Shown here: one piece after another, positions 11,517 to 23,519 of the stretch | Numbering within the stretch: position 1 is the stretch's first letter | Layout: the number at the start of each line of letters is the position of its first letter | Assembly (NCBI GenBank): GCA_002224055.1 | Contig: AZLU01000109.1 | Location: forward strand, 1-64,000 | Length of the DNA: 64,000 nucleotides | DNA from: Pezizomycotina sp. ARF18 | Taxonomy: Eukaryota > Ascomycota | Direction of reading: 5' to 3' | The notes under the pieces: generated by a model | Databases searched by the model: none | Told to the model about the DNA's origin: nothing | What the model saw: the letters and a program-made list of their open reading frames with translations, nothing else | Program-made: the position numbers and the translations under genes

Positions 11517-13408
11517 TTATACAATTCCGATGTCTCGTCTCTCCTCCTCCGTGTAAACCTGCTCGATGTCAGCCGATCCTCTGAGAGCCTCCGTACTCGA
11601 TGATAATGACGCCCCCTGCATTCTCCTAGAAATAGATATTACGTCGAGCGAAATTTGAGGTGGTTCCTTGCTATCCGGCCGCCGCCCATCCGTCACGTCT
11701 GCGCTACCTCCGTAATCTTTCGAATCTGCAGTTCGTGCGTGTGCAAGTTCGTAGGACTGGGGTGGTCATTACCAGGATCGCTCCTGAGCGTGTCCATCGT
11801 CTTCGTGAGCGTAAAAGAGTCAAAAATCTTCTTTGGCATCATGAAAGAGGCGCGATTTTTGAAGCGGATAGCGTAGCGGCTCGCCAGTGCTTTCGTCGCG
11901 GGATGCAGGCGGCGATGATCGCGAGGCATCCTTCCAGGACGGACCATATACTAACGAGGCATTGATTGTACGTAATATCGGTGTGGTCGACCATTTGAGC
12001 GAAAATGATCAGTCGGTAGGTGGCAGCGGCGCATGCACTAAGTTCCGTTAGAAAATCCGGCGATTAGCCGGCGGAAAAGTCCCATCCGGCATTGAATAAT
12101 ATTAACGGCCTCGGACAACAGGGACCTGGACTGACTTACACTGTGCCCAAGGCGAATAACCCGGAAATGACACCTTTCTCCCTCTTTCTCAGCTTTAGGT
12201 TCCATACCACCTTGATTGGCAAAATCTGCAGATTGCCCGTTGCATTAGCTTTCAAGTCTTCGCATCGTGGTAAAAAAAATTTGTAATAAGGGAAGTAAAG
12301 CGTACAACACCATTAAATCCGTCGCTGCTAACAAGGCTGAGCTCATCGTGAATACCCATTGGCGTGGCAAGCAAACAGCGGTCGCGGGATTCTCCCAGTA
12401 GTTGACTGGCTTGCACTGAAATATGAGGACGAACATGGAGTAGAATACGACGAGGCAGACGAGGACGAATGTTGCCTTTATGCTAGTGTGAAAGAAGTGG
12501 ATTGATGTATCGTACGGCACCAGATCCCAGTAGAAAAGCATGATCGCGGATTTAAGGTAAACGAGGTAAACAAGTAGCATATTTCTATAATGTAAAGGCT
12601 CTGCCAGTGAGTGAAAGTTAGCATTCGTTCCTGCGTACGGTTGTTGTTTGTTTAAGCATAGATATTTTAACATACTCTTAAGTTCTGGCGAATGAAGTCG
12701 TAGGATAGATCCATATAGTTCGCAAGCGTGATCTACTACATGGTCAATATTGTGTTCCTATAGTCTCAATTCAATGTATAGAGCATGGGAAAACCTTACG
12801 TTCGTTGCATCCTGAACAACGATCCATCGTTAGCAATAAGTTAAGCCTGGTACAATTACAATTACAGCTTGAGTAATACCAATCTGCTCTACCGTTGAGA
12901 GTCCAAGATTGACCAACTAATTCCAGAAGAACATCAGTACTCTGCTCAGTGGGGCTACCCGTGAAAAAGCATCAGGTGTCGTTTTCCTACAAATGCAACC
13001 ACCATCGCCCAATCGTCTCTCCGGACCTTGCCGACAACGAACTTCTTAACGTAGAGTCGTAATATCACGAAACAGAATGTAAAACCCTGAAATATCAGCC
13101 AATTCGAAGTTGCTTGTTGTCGGAATCCCGTTTGATCCCCAGTTGAGTGTGTTGCGCCTGAATAAACGAGTTAAGAAGTGCGAGCGCTAATATAGGGTTT
13201 TCGTCGGACCCGTGAGCTTTCATCGCGGTCTGGACGGTGGAGAGAAAAGTGGTGTTCGTGAATTGCGTCGTTACTGCCGACTTGATTACTTGAGACATCG
13301 GTTGGTCGTTAACTCCCAGCAAGGACAGCGTTAGGACACCGAGACCTAATAGACTATCTGCGTCTTCAGGTCCAGCCCCAGAGGGTTTGGTGCCCCTATT
13401 GCTGCCAT
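11517..13408 (-). CDS. Rhodopsin-domain 7TM protein with N-terminal module (7TM 2)
   Basis: The ATG at 13408 gives MAAIGAPNPLGLDLKTQ. After one frame slip follow LLGLGVLTLSLLG, NTTFLSTVQTAM and NPILALALLNS, a divergent version of the N-terminal module seen in 7TM 4, 5 and 7. Then come FCFVILRLYVKKFV and RRDDWAMVVAF (TM1-2), KSAIMLFYWDLVPYD, VLIFQCKPVNYWEN with CLPRQWVF, ILPIKVVWNLKLRKREK, a DITY motif and SIWSVLEGCLAIIAACIP. All are the standard landmarks of the family in order. The tail is acidic/Ser-rich and ends ERRDIGIV with a stop at 11517-11519. Several introns and at least three frame slips interrupt it. Likely plasma-membrane receptor or sensor; ligand unknown. Confidence 0.8.
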
Positions 13409-14909
13409 CCTGAAGGATGCAGCACCCGAGCGAGTGCACTAAAACCAGGATTACAAATTAAGAGTAGTATACTAGTCTAGAACTTTTTTTTTTTTTTTCA
13501 ATGTATAATAATTATGCAAAGTAATCAAAAAGGAATTCGTTAAAGGTATTAAAAACGATGAAGAATTGGGGACCTGTGTGGTATTGAGGGGAGCAGCAAC
13601 GAATAACAGCAAGCAAACACACGGAGCCCTCACAATTAATTCACAATATTCGAGCTACCAACATAAAGTATCTATTTTCAAAACGGTACTAATAAGAAAA
13701 GCACCGAAACGGTTCCTGATTCGGGTTACAGGCATTTCTCTTCTTTGCGATGTGGCGAGCATCTATGTATATACTCGGACCAGTTCGAGCGGCGGCGCCA
13801 AATGGCATTGCTTGGTATTTTGCGCATTTTCGTTACCTACATAGGATATGCATGTCTTTCCACGACCTATGTCTTTAATTCGCGTGGACATTCTCCACAG
13901 GAGGCAGACTGGAAAAGCTCGAAAATTCAAGAAACTGGAGAGAAAAGGGAAAACGCCATAGGACTATTTACTCATTGCGGTATACTGCAGAACGCCATGA
14001 CCATAGGGTCTAGGTGCCTTCATCTTTCTTTCTTAGCTTCTTTTCCATTCTTTGGTTCCCTGATGATCATTGATCGATCAACCGTACAGTAGTATGAAAG
14101 AATAACGCCGACCGAGATCATCGCTGTAGCTCAGAAAGAAAGACTAGAGACTAGGCAATCGTTGTTTCGGTTTGTTTCTCCTACATATGAACAGGACCAG
14201 GTTTTAGTTAGGACATCAAATTGGTGAAGGGTGGTGTGTGGGAAAGGTAACCCAAGTCTTATGATCGACTGAAGAAAAGCCTGTTTGGACGAACATCCAC
14301 TCGCAATTTTTTCTTCAACGTTTCGGAGGAATTCGATTTCCTGTTGCAGGTTACAGGTTTTTTTTTTTTCTTATGCATTGTTCAATGCGGTCGGCCTAAG
14401 AGCTCGTCAATACAGCGGCCATCCTTGTTATGCAGTACGTCTGGCTGCAGAATTCTGATTGCTTCTTGATTGCTTGTTAATTTCCATTACGCGAAATGTC
14501 CTTTTTCTTCCGGAAATGAAGAGTGTGCACTGCTGGGTAATGACCTGGTCGATAGGTCGTATTTTCGGGATCTCGTAGCCGTATAATAGCCTCGATAAAT
14601 TAGCACCTGATCTCCTATGATCCTTCTATAACCATGGCCCAACCGTTACTTCGCTTTTGTCCATGAAGCGGGGAGTATTAGGACGGTGGAGAATAAAAAA
14701 GAGCATGGCGGCGAGAATCGCAAGCCTCAATAGCGGACTGCGGACCTGCATCCTCGTCTCTGCAACTAGCCTGAAACAGTCTAGCCATCTAGAACTTCCG
14801 CCGGCTGAAGACTGTTGAAACGTTCTCCACGAGAGGATTCCACATCATATAAGCTGAGGAGTCAATAATACTCGATATTAATAGCAACCTGATGGTTTTT
14901 TTATTTTTA
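13409..14909. other. Intergenic, homopolymer-rich
   Basis: Contains T-runs (about 13483-13498 and 14359-14370). Plus-strand openings at 13566-13844 and 13745-14092 overlap in different frames and show no family signal, so I leave them unassigned. Confidence 0.45.
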
Positions 14910-15304
14910 TTTTTTATCACAAGAAATCGTTCAGTATGAACAACAAAAAACCCCATGACTTCCATACTTCGATCTCTTCTGACCTGGGTTTTTTGTTCGT
15001 CGCATCCATAGTTCTTATTCGTTCTTATTCGGATCGCCGCCCACAACCTTCACAGATTGTGATTTCAGAGATGTGATTTCAGATATGGCCGGTCGGGTTG
15101 TTTTCTACGTAGACGCTCTTTTTATCACAAGAAATCTTCAGTATGAACAACAAAAAACCCATGACTTCCATACTCGATCTCTCTGACCTGGGTTTTTGTT
15201 CGTCGCACCATAGTCTTATCGGATCGCCGCTCCACAACCTCACAGATGTATTTCAGAGATTGTGATTTCAAGATAGGCCGGTCGGGTGTTTCTACTAGAC
15301 GCTC
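14910..15304. repeat. Imperfect tandem duplication of a 185-205-nt unit
   Basis: Unit 1 (about 14910-15118) and unit 2 (about 15119-15304) both run from TTTATCACAAGAAATC through AACAACAAAAAACCC, CTGACCTGGG and GGATCGCCGC to TAGACGCTC. Differences are almost all one- to few-base gains or losses, many at homopolymers or short repeats (for example GTTCTTATTC is doubled in unit 1 only). Substitutions are rare. That pattern fits two noisy copies of one locus better than an old duplication. Confidence 0.85.
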
Positions 15305-16935
15305 CTCAACACCCTGTACTTCCCCCTATATTGGATCAGCGTTATTCAAACATACTCAGCAAAACCAGGCATCAGATACTAGCGGCAATTTCATGCGCGA
15401 AATCTGACATCCCCGAGGTTAAACGAGATAAAACCACATCGCCTTGTTTAACTTGACAGCTCGCTTTTGAAAAAAAAAAAAAAAATCCTGAGAATGCCGA
15501 ATTCATTCATCAGGCAGGGATCAATTTTTCCGCCGCTAAAATAGCAGAAAGATCAACATCATATCAAACCGCAAATCAACCTTACCCGTATGCATCCAAG
15601 TCTGAAAATACTTACTTGTCCCACTCAACATACTAGTATACAACCAGAGGCGAACGCTCATACTCAAAATGAACTCGCTCTAGAATAAAGCAACGTATCC
15701 ACAGCATCCCCCATCGCGATCCCCTGACTTCACCGGCGTCAGTTAAAGTGAAATACGAGACAAAAATTTACCTAACCAAGTTCTGTCCTTGACTGCTTTC
15801 GATCAGAATCCCGCGGTTAAGTGACTTCAGATGGTTCCAAACTCTAATAGATTTAACTAAAAATCCAACGTTCTGTTTAACCTAATTAATTGACCAATAG
15901 TTCATGATAACATTTATATTTCTCTGACCTTGACTACTTCATAAGACACCCCAGGATCTGAAATGATCAATCCTTCCGCTATAATATATTCCGGCGGCGA
16001 ATCCGTACGAATTCTGTTACGAACATGTTTTTGAGTATACATATAGTTGAGTATGCGCAAGACTAATCTGCGTTTTTCGTTTTCTTTTTTTTTTTTTTTT
16101 TTTCTGTCTGTTACTCTGAACACTAACTTATCAGGTATTCAGTATAAGGGAAGTTACAAGTGAAGATGTCGGAGCCGGTTGTGATAACATTCCGCTATAA
16201 GACAGAGCTAGTCTTATCGTTCGAGTCGAGGCAAGGAAAGCCTATGCATAATCTTAACCCTCTGGCCACCAATATATTTATCACTTCGACCCGCAATCGG
16301 TTCTGGACGCTAGCTCAGATTTTCTCGGTGGTACGATTTCGACAGTCTCATCCCCCGATCCTATCACCAGTTACCAGCGGTCGGCGCTACTATGAAACTC
16401 CATTCTTTAATATCGATCATCCGAAGAATCTCCAGTACACGTGTAGACCGCTCTAAACCTTAAACCTTCACGCGTTAGACCAAACCGTCGCGATCTCTTG
16501 TTTCAGCCTTGAAGGTTGTACCTGGGTCATGGATACCGCGCGTAGATAGCATTTAACTTTGCCCATCATCTCATAGAGGCAATTTCCAGGGCATTCTCTC
16601 ACATTTCTTGCTATTACGGTGATTTCGGGCCTCTTTCTAGAATGAGGGAAATATCTATAGAGAAAGCAGCAGCGCCTCTTGATTGGTGCTGATCCCCGCG
16701 ATTCCCGCCAATAGATCTATTGGCAGCTCATTACGCAACAGACCAATTTTCAAGAACCCTGCGAAATCTTATTGAAACATCGAAAGGAACGCTAACCACT
16801 CTTTATGTACTTCAAGTTTCATAACACCGTTCATATAATTACCCGTTTCCCCTTGAACCGCTGAAAAAGTCCGTTTTCTCCTCTTTCTTTCTCTCAGATT
16901 TTGCAGAAACAATCACTGCACAAGGACTGACTATT
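15305..16935. other. Intergenic with poly-A/poly-T runs
   Basis: A15-16 at about 15470-15485 and a T run at about 16085-16103. A plus opening at 16160-16456 has no recognisable feature. Nothing else supported. Confidence 0.45.
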
Positions 16936-17850
16936 TTGACCTCCTCGTCCACTCTTATCAATTTCATCTTCAAAAAGCATCGCTGTGCCTTGACAAGGAA
17001 AGTCGCTTTCGAAACCAAAGTCCATTCACTTCGCCGCTATCTCGCCGCTGCTTACTTGGCGTCCAGGCTGAGCCAGCGCCGCTGCTCTCTATTCGGCGAC
17101 AGCCACAGTGTGCTGTACGTTATCCATCCTCTCGACCAGTTCGTGTGATCGTGATACTGATCATTTGCCACCTATCTACCGACAACGTGCGTCGCATCGC
17201 ATTTACAGACACCTCCTGTAAGCTCACAGATATCGCTTGCCATAGCGTACGCCGGCTTCACGTTTCCGCTTGCGGATGTCTCCGACGGGATGCTCCCAAA
17301 CGACATGATGGAAGACAGTCTTGATAGTCCTGCTTCAGCGACCACAAATTGACATATAACGAACTATTCAGATACCGCAAAGTCCGCTTTCAAAATCGCT
17401 CAAAATCTGGTGTTGAGATCAGCCCCCCAGTCTTCCCGGTATCATCATTGGTGGAGACGGTAGCGATGAGGACAGGTCTTCCTCCAGCGCAGTGCCGCTA
17501 TTCTGGCCTCTCGCCACCGATCCTTACCCGACAGCGAGCGAGCCTCCTATACAAACTCGATAATGATACCCCGAGTCCTCCGCGTCTGGTAACGGTCACA
17601 CTCTTGCCACTTCTGCCGTCGCTTCTGTTCCAGGATAGGATCCTCACCGTCCAGCAAGTCCGTCGTAACCCTTCAGTCTACGGCTAACGCTGGCTCCGCG
17701 GCGACGACTCAAGCGGGAGCGTACTACACTCCCATGTCTACCATGACAGTACAATCCAAGACAACCGTCAAATGCTACGTCTCGGCATCAGAACGGAGGA
17801 TAGCGGCGCTCTAGGCCTAAGCGCCTTTGTCGGGTATCCTATTGGCAGTT
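16936..17850 (+). CDS. Possible Ser/Thr-rich GPI-anchored surface protein, heavily frameshifted
   Basis: No single frame is open, but coding-like pieces follow each other in different plus frames: CKLTDIAC near 17220-17245 (a CFEM-like C-x2-x-D-x2-C pattern, weak), ISLAIAYAGFTFPLADVSD near 17230-17290, YPESSASGNGHTLATSAVA near 17565-17625, TLQSTANAGSAATTQAGAYY near 17670-17730, and a hydrophobic end (ALGLSAFVG) near 17815. A Ser/Thr-rich body with a hydrophobic C-terminus fits a fungal GPI-anchored wall protein, but the join between pieces is inferred. A T25 run follows at about 17920-17945. Confidence 0.3.
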
Positions 17851-18610
17851 TAATATAACACAGAGCCGCTTTATCCGCGCGCACTTGCTTCAAAGACTAT
17901 TTGGCTCTCTATTCCTACAGTTTTTTTTTTTTTTTTTTTTTTTTTATCTTGACGGCGCATTCAACCTTGGAACCGCGAGTACGACTCTTCTATTCTTCTA
18001 AATTGTGTTAGTATATAATTTTACATTGATTATACGTAAAACAGGCAACAAATTTTTGGATCCTGGATATGAGGCGGGCCCCACCAGACATATAATATGA
18101 AACAAACCGCAAAATCGAACACATGCTAAACTGCGATGCAAATACCGTATATATAACAAACCCGCGGCAAGTGAGAGAACATGTATACAAACCAAAAGAA
18201 ATCAGGTATCTGCCGTATACCAGTTATACCAGTGATCGTGCGATATCCAGATGGATCAGAATGCAACTCCAACTCTCTTCGTCTGTCTGCCGAGAAAAAT
18301 ACTCAGCAACCCTTATCTCGAAATCTTCTCTGTCTCGATGCATCGCCAACTCAACACCTCACTGTTGTCAAAGGACGAATTCGACATAAGCCATAGCCTC
18401 TTGGCTTGGGAGCCTTCGGCCCGTCTAATTCTTAAACCTCCGCCGCTTGTATCTCCGCCGTTACCTATCCTTCCCGCTTGAGAAATACCTGAGTAGGAGT
18501 GGCTTCAGTGAGGAACGAGGCGCATATTATTCCTAATCTGCTTCAACACACACTAAATATGTTTAAGCATCGCTCCGCCCCTAATGCCAGAGTTACGTCA
18601 GTATAAACTC
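17851..18610. other. Intergenic; overlapping plus openings not assigned
   Basis: Three overlapping plus-strand openings (18123-18389, 18181-18396, 18251-18481) lie in different frames and share no known motif. They could be one frameshifted exon, but nothing identifies it. Confidence 0.35.
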
Positions 18611-19541
18611 TCACGAAAGGGGGTTTGTAATCACACTCAAGGGCATTACAAGACACGTCGTAATTGTCATGCATAGTTGAGCTTGACGTAATAGAGTCGG
18701 ACGAAGCCAACGATACAAACGCGCCAACTCGAATCAGTTCAGATCAATAGAGAGAGCAGGGAATATCGCGTACATCAAACCAAGACCGATGCCGCCACTA
18801 GACCGAAGCGTTGCCGCTGGAAGGTTCAATTTCCACACCTCAACGAAGCGGAATTCCGAAGATGTAAATATCGCTCAAGCTATTCAAAAACAGATGTTGC
18901 ATAATACCGGCGTAATGTTGTAGCATTTGGCATTCTTGACGTTGGGATCCCTGGAAAACCGTCATCAATTACAGTGTAACAGACAACCACTGGAGACAAA
19001 GACTTACCAAAATCCACTCACTGGCCAACACTGAAAGATCACTGCGAGGAAACATGAGGTTGTCCATTATGACGTACGCGAGGCGCCCCAGGCAAGGAAT
19101 TGACGTTCTATATCCAGAGAAAATATTGAGTAGAAAACAAGGATAGAGATTTTGGTGGCGCCGACCGCCAAAACGAAGAGGATTTCGTTTGCAATTATGG
19201 AGCGCTGGAGAACTCCAGCCACGACAACCGGACATCCATAACGTGGCGGCCCCAGCCATGTTCCGCGGCGATGATATTGACGACCGTTATCGAGATTGCA
19301 ATCAGCGTCGCGAGTCTGATCATAATCGTCCATTCCACTTGCTGACCGTATAGTTGCCCGGCTATACCCGGAGAGCACGACGAAAGTCACACCGCCGTGA
19401 GGAGATTTCGATAATAGGAGCGCGGGCCGCCGGGACGTTGGGTTGATAATTAGGAGTTAGGCCATGTGAGAATGTCTGTAGCTTGAATTCGGTAACCTCA
19501 ACGACGCCATCGACATCCTGAACGGGTGGCGATAAAGCCAT
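18611..19541 (-). CDS. Rhodopsin-domain 7TM protein (7TM 3)
   Basis: The ATG at 19541 starts MALSPPVQDVDGVVEVTEF. Later pieces in order are IRLATLIAISITVVNIIAA then EHGWGRHVMDV (canonical loop after TM2), ANEILFVLAVGATKISILVF, VIFQCWPVSGFW with a GTAAGT donor directly after it, NSLSDIYIFGIP, EVWKLNLPAAT, GLGLMYAIFPALSID and CIVGFVRLYYVKLNYA. Every family landmark is present but spread over three frames, with at least four slips and two or three introns. The stop is best placed at 18611-18613, though a longer tail is possible. No N-terminal module like that of 7TM 4, 5 and 7 is seen. Confidence 0.75.
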
Positions 19542-20875
19542 CCGGTACCAAGAATGAAACTATGACGGGATTGGAATTCGCTCTCTCGTTCCGCCAGCGA
19601 GAATAAGAAGAGAAGTGAAAGTTGAATATAACCTGCAACACTCTCCCGAAGTGGGAGGAGGATAGCTTTCATAGTAGGAAGAGATTATCACTATTACCCT
19701 TTTCCCTAAAGTGAGCCCCGCTTAGCATTTTCCTTCTAGCATGTAACCCACACCCAAGCAATCTTGTACGCAAATGGGATAAATCCGTCGAGGTCATTCT
19801 GACATCGCTGAATGATTCTGCAGGAATGCAAAGTTGTCCATGCAGCTACCCGCCAGCAAGGATTCGGTTGAGGAGGATAACAATTCGATGAGTTTATGGT
19901 AAATAGCGATAATGAGCAACGTGGGCTGGCGGCTTCGGGGTTGGCTAAGATTGCTGACAGCCAATGCATTCGGTTTTGGGGCCCAAACGGCAAGTTATCC
20001 CACAAAGAAACTTTCGAAACAGTCTCTCGGCAAATTACGCCGTCTCCTCGTATACTTTCCAGACATTCGAGAGTGCTTCTTACCGCATCATCGTCGTCTT
20101 TGGGACATTTGAGACAAGGCCGTGTGCCGTTTATCAATTAAGGTATACGCTGCTTATGGGGAATCTTTAACTCTGAATCTATGACAGCCATTGGAGGAAC
20201 TAGCGGCTAATTCGAGTTTCATGAGGAAGTGTAAAATATCCCTTACCGGTAGCCGCCGAGTACGAAGAACGACAGCTAATTGTGACGTTCGCTAATGTTA
20301 TTGATTTGGAGAAATATCTGCGTCATGCTGCGCGCTATAGCTGATGCATTAGTTGGACTATAGAGCGCAGTGACCTCAATAAACTCACACAGCCGCGCTC
20401 TTGTCTGTGCGAGACAGTAATGTGATAGATAAATAGGAACTTTGAAGTAGGACTTCATTGTACTCTCAAGACATACATCCCAATAGTATTCACGAGAAAC
20501 CCTAATTAGGCCGGTATTAAACACTAATTGAAACGAGTCCTAAATTAACTGTCCAGATCCGCGAAGCTACCGCTTACGCCATCGGGTCTACCGTCCAGCG
20601 ACCACTGCCAATGTTTCTTTCAAAGAGCTGGAATATTTCTTGGTAATGTTGTGGGCAATACAACTTCTACCCTCTCCGCTACGCCCTATTTTGTGAAATG
20701 ACGTCCTTCTGGCTTTTGTTCGTGCGACTTTTAGGCGTAGTAGAGCATCCGTGACGACGTAGGCATGTGCTAAATAGATTCAAGGTTTCAGTATTAGCAA
20801 AACGTAGGACGTGGAATACCATAGAGTAAACACTTAATTTCATCATACAAAAGCGCGGAAAAACGCATGGCTACT
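19542..20875. other. Intergenic or unresolved; possible exon near 20580-20775 (-)
   Basis: After a TTTAG acceptor at about 20773, the minus strand is open from AYVVTDALLRLKVARTKARR to KKYSSSLKETLAVVAGR (about 20767-20600). This may be the second exon of the gene at 20876-21590. Openings at 19736-20141 on both strands are unassigned. Confidence 0.3.
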
Positions 20876-21590
20876 TACCTTCACGATCGCCACTGAGACA
20901 ATTATACCTGGCAGTTGAGTTACGGTTGACATGGTCCCGGAGTAAGAAGGCACGAGCCCCGCTTGTATTTGATGCTCCATTCGTAATGTGATGACCGTTG
21001 ACTTGCTCCTCGGAGCGGGCCGTGGGTTCTGCCGCCGGGAATAGTAGTCTGATGCTATCCCGCTTTTGATCTATATATATCGTTACCGAGACACGGAGGA
21101 CATATAACTAGGAGGTATGTGGCGTGGAGGGCCACCCTCCGCAATTTTCCGAATATCCTCCTCTAAAGGCATCCTAATTCCAGGCGCAATAAACCTGAAG
21201 TCCGCGCAGTCTATCTGGAGAGAAACTCCTTCGCGAATCCACCGCCGTTAGGTGCTGCAAGCTTCTCGTTCCACTCTTCGCCGTAGAAACTGTCGTGCAT
21301 GCAGATGTACCGGTTTACGGGGTTGATTTGTGGGACAAGTTCGACAGCTGAAGCCGGAAGGGCCTTCTGGTCCACGATCCTATTACCCGCGATCCTCCGG
21401 TGGCTGCTTTCACTTTCACCGCGAGCAGGTCTAGTAGCGGTGAAACGAGGAGACGGCTTCTTCGACTTGCCATGTGTGGTAGTAGGGTTCCTTCAGTAGT
21501 GGCCCAGGCGCAAATAATCTGATATATGATATAAAACCAGGATTGAAGAGTGATCATATGATATCGTACATCAGCATAATGGACCAGCAA
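20876..21590 (-). CDS. Hypothetical protein, coding-like but unrecognised
   Basis: Three long minus-strand open pieces follow one another with only small frame changes. The first is basic (HGKSKKPSPRFTATRP, then VNRYICMHDSFYGEEWNEK and APNGGGFAKEFL, about 21500-21220). The second has DCADFRFIAPGIRMPLEEDI and GGPPRHIPPSYMSSVS (about 21215-21090). The third has IYIDQKRDSIRLLFPAAEP and NGHHITNGASNTSGARAFLL (about 21085-20880). Codon use and conservation of sense across slips look genuine. A GTAAGT donor at about 20879 may lead to the open piece near 20770-20600. No ATG is found at the 5' side, so the true start may lie in an unseen exon. No family recognised. Confidence 0.42.
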
Positions 21591-22001
21591 GAGAGAAGGA
21601 TTATCCCTGGAAATTGATGGAGTTCACCGCGGGGGGAACGAGAATCGGTAAAGAGTATAGTGGCGAGTGTAGGTACCAAGTAGGTGGGTACTTTGAGACA
21701 AAAAAGATAAGGGGGTTTTATATGTTACCTCCAATCATCCTGCTCATCGCTGCAAGCCACGATCCAACATTGGCTGCAAGGGCTTCCAACGATGTCGGCC
21801 TTAGATAGCGTAGCCAGCGGTCGATTACGGTTGAGCACGAACTCCGCCGTGTTTCCTGGTGTTTCACTCCCCTTGCATTAGCCTATGACATTCGCCGACC
21901 TCCCGATGTCGCTGCTGCGGGGCGGGATGTAAAATGGGGGAAAAAGAAAGAAAATAACAGAAAGAGAGAGGAATGAATCGGTTAGAATATATAAATAGCG
22001 A

Positions 22002-23021
22002 CTAACCGCTTGTAACGTTCACCCATACACCCGAACCGCACGTCTCAAAGGGATGATCGAATAGGACGAAGTATTTCTCCTTTTTGGCATACGCTGCTTC
22101 TAGCTCATCTTCGCTAAACTCCATTCGGGCGTAGTATTCGAGGTAACTTATTGCTCATCTATCACTTCCTAAAGAAACCCATTGAATCCGAGGCATTCAC
22201 GCTAGTCAGTATCGTAGCACTTCCTTTCTATCCTTCTTAAGTGTCCGATACGTATATTAAGGTGCTCGAGATCGGATTTCTTTACCGCTAATCTCTCCAC
22301 TGTACTTTGACTGTTACTCAAAACCATACTCCCAAGTTGGTAATGGAATACACAAGAGGAGAATTCGAATCATGTCTTACAAGAGCTCTCCCGGGCTACA
22401 CAGCAGCCACCGAGGCGATATGCTAACGTTCACACGCTCCCCAGGCCTATTCGGCGTCAGGTAAAGGATCTACTTAGGCTGTGATCGGCCGCAATCCAGT
22501 CAGTGTCTCATTCTGGCGCAGTCGCAGGCCTCCCGGGCGTGCGAGGCTATCAGCACTTACAATTGCCTCAATGTGATCCCAAGAAGTACGGCGCTTGATT
22601 GCTGATGTCCACATGCTTCAAAGCCCATCGCAGGGGTTTCCCTTCGGCCGAGGCATTGCGGCTATACATCTCCTGCACTTTCTCGCTATCTCGTTGAAGG
22701 TCTTTGCGCTTGCCTCCGCATCGAAGGGTGCGAGGGTAGTCACCGTTCACTTCGGCATCGCGGCTTGTCAGGAATCTCGAATCGATCATGGTTATAAAGT
22801 CGTCAGATCTGCGGCGAAGAATAGGGGGGGCTTTGGACGATTGTTGACGATGAGGAAAAAGGGGCTATGGATCGAGCAGAAAGAGTAAGAAAAGGGATTA
22901 AAATAAAATTCTGGTGATGGAGGTGGCGGCGGGAACGTACGCGTTGGAAATTGGTCACATCGCGTTTCAGCCCAAGGAGGAGAACAGTGAAGCCAGCCCA
23001 ATTAAGCAAAAAATTCCACAT
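22002..23021 (-). CDS. Hypothetical protein with N-terminal hydrophobic segment
   Basis: The ATG at 23021 gives MWNFLLNWAGFTVLLLGLKR, a signal anchor or uncleaved signal, then VTNFQR and a GTACGT donor (about 22939). An intron with a long pyrimidine tract ends at GCAG (about 22812). Exon 2 reads SDDFITMIDSRFLTSRDAEV, then NGDYPRTLRCGGKRKDLQRD and VQEMYSRNASAEG, with a slip to IKRRTSWDHIEAI before a GTAAGT donor (about 22560). A last exon holds YLEYYARMEFSEDELEAAY and FDHPFETCGSGVWVNVTSG, stopping at 22002-22004. One base must be gained or lost at the first junction. The family is unknown to me; a type II membrane or secreted protein is the simplest guess. Confidence 0.45.
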
Positions 23022-23519
23022 TTTTTTTCTTAAATAATTTTCTTATACTTGAGTTCTTGACCAACAGCAGCAAGCAACTATCAACGGCCCGACTCTTGGC
23101 AACGTTCCGCCTTCGGCTAGAACGGTTGGGCGATTCATTATTAACGGCTGTATTAATGTGGCTGATCAAATAGAAAGGTTTGAGCGTAGCCTTAAAGAAC
23201 TGGATGTGGCTTTGGCGGCTGCTCGTTTCCGTTTTGAGGAAGAGGTATAGTTCTACGGCAAGGGCTAGAGAGCGATTGGTGTAAGAGATCTAAGCCAAAC
23301 GAAGCAGATCAACGTTTGTGTATTATTTTCGAATATTTGGTCCAGTGAAGCCTAAGGTCTCCAAAAACAAGTTTAGCCCTTTTGCTAACGTAAGGCGCTT
23401 GATCACATTGCTAGTAGGTTAGATGAAGCTGAAGTGGAATGCGTTTTGGCGAAACCCTTGTTTGATTATCGTGGCTATGCAAGAATAAAAGGACGCATAT
23501 TAGGAAACAAAGTAAGGAA
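23022..23519 (+). pseudogene. Coding-like relic, possibly transposon-derived
   Basis: A plus-strand open piece (about 23080-23250) includes RTVGRFIINGCINVADQIER and SLKELDVALAAARFRFEEEV, ending in TAG. A second piece (about 23415-23528) has RLDEAEVECVLAKPLF. The first resembles the Lys/Glu-rich helical ends of fungal transposase ORFs but no catalytic motif is visible. It borders the AT-rich block, as expected for an eroded mobile element. Confidence 0.25.
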
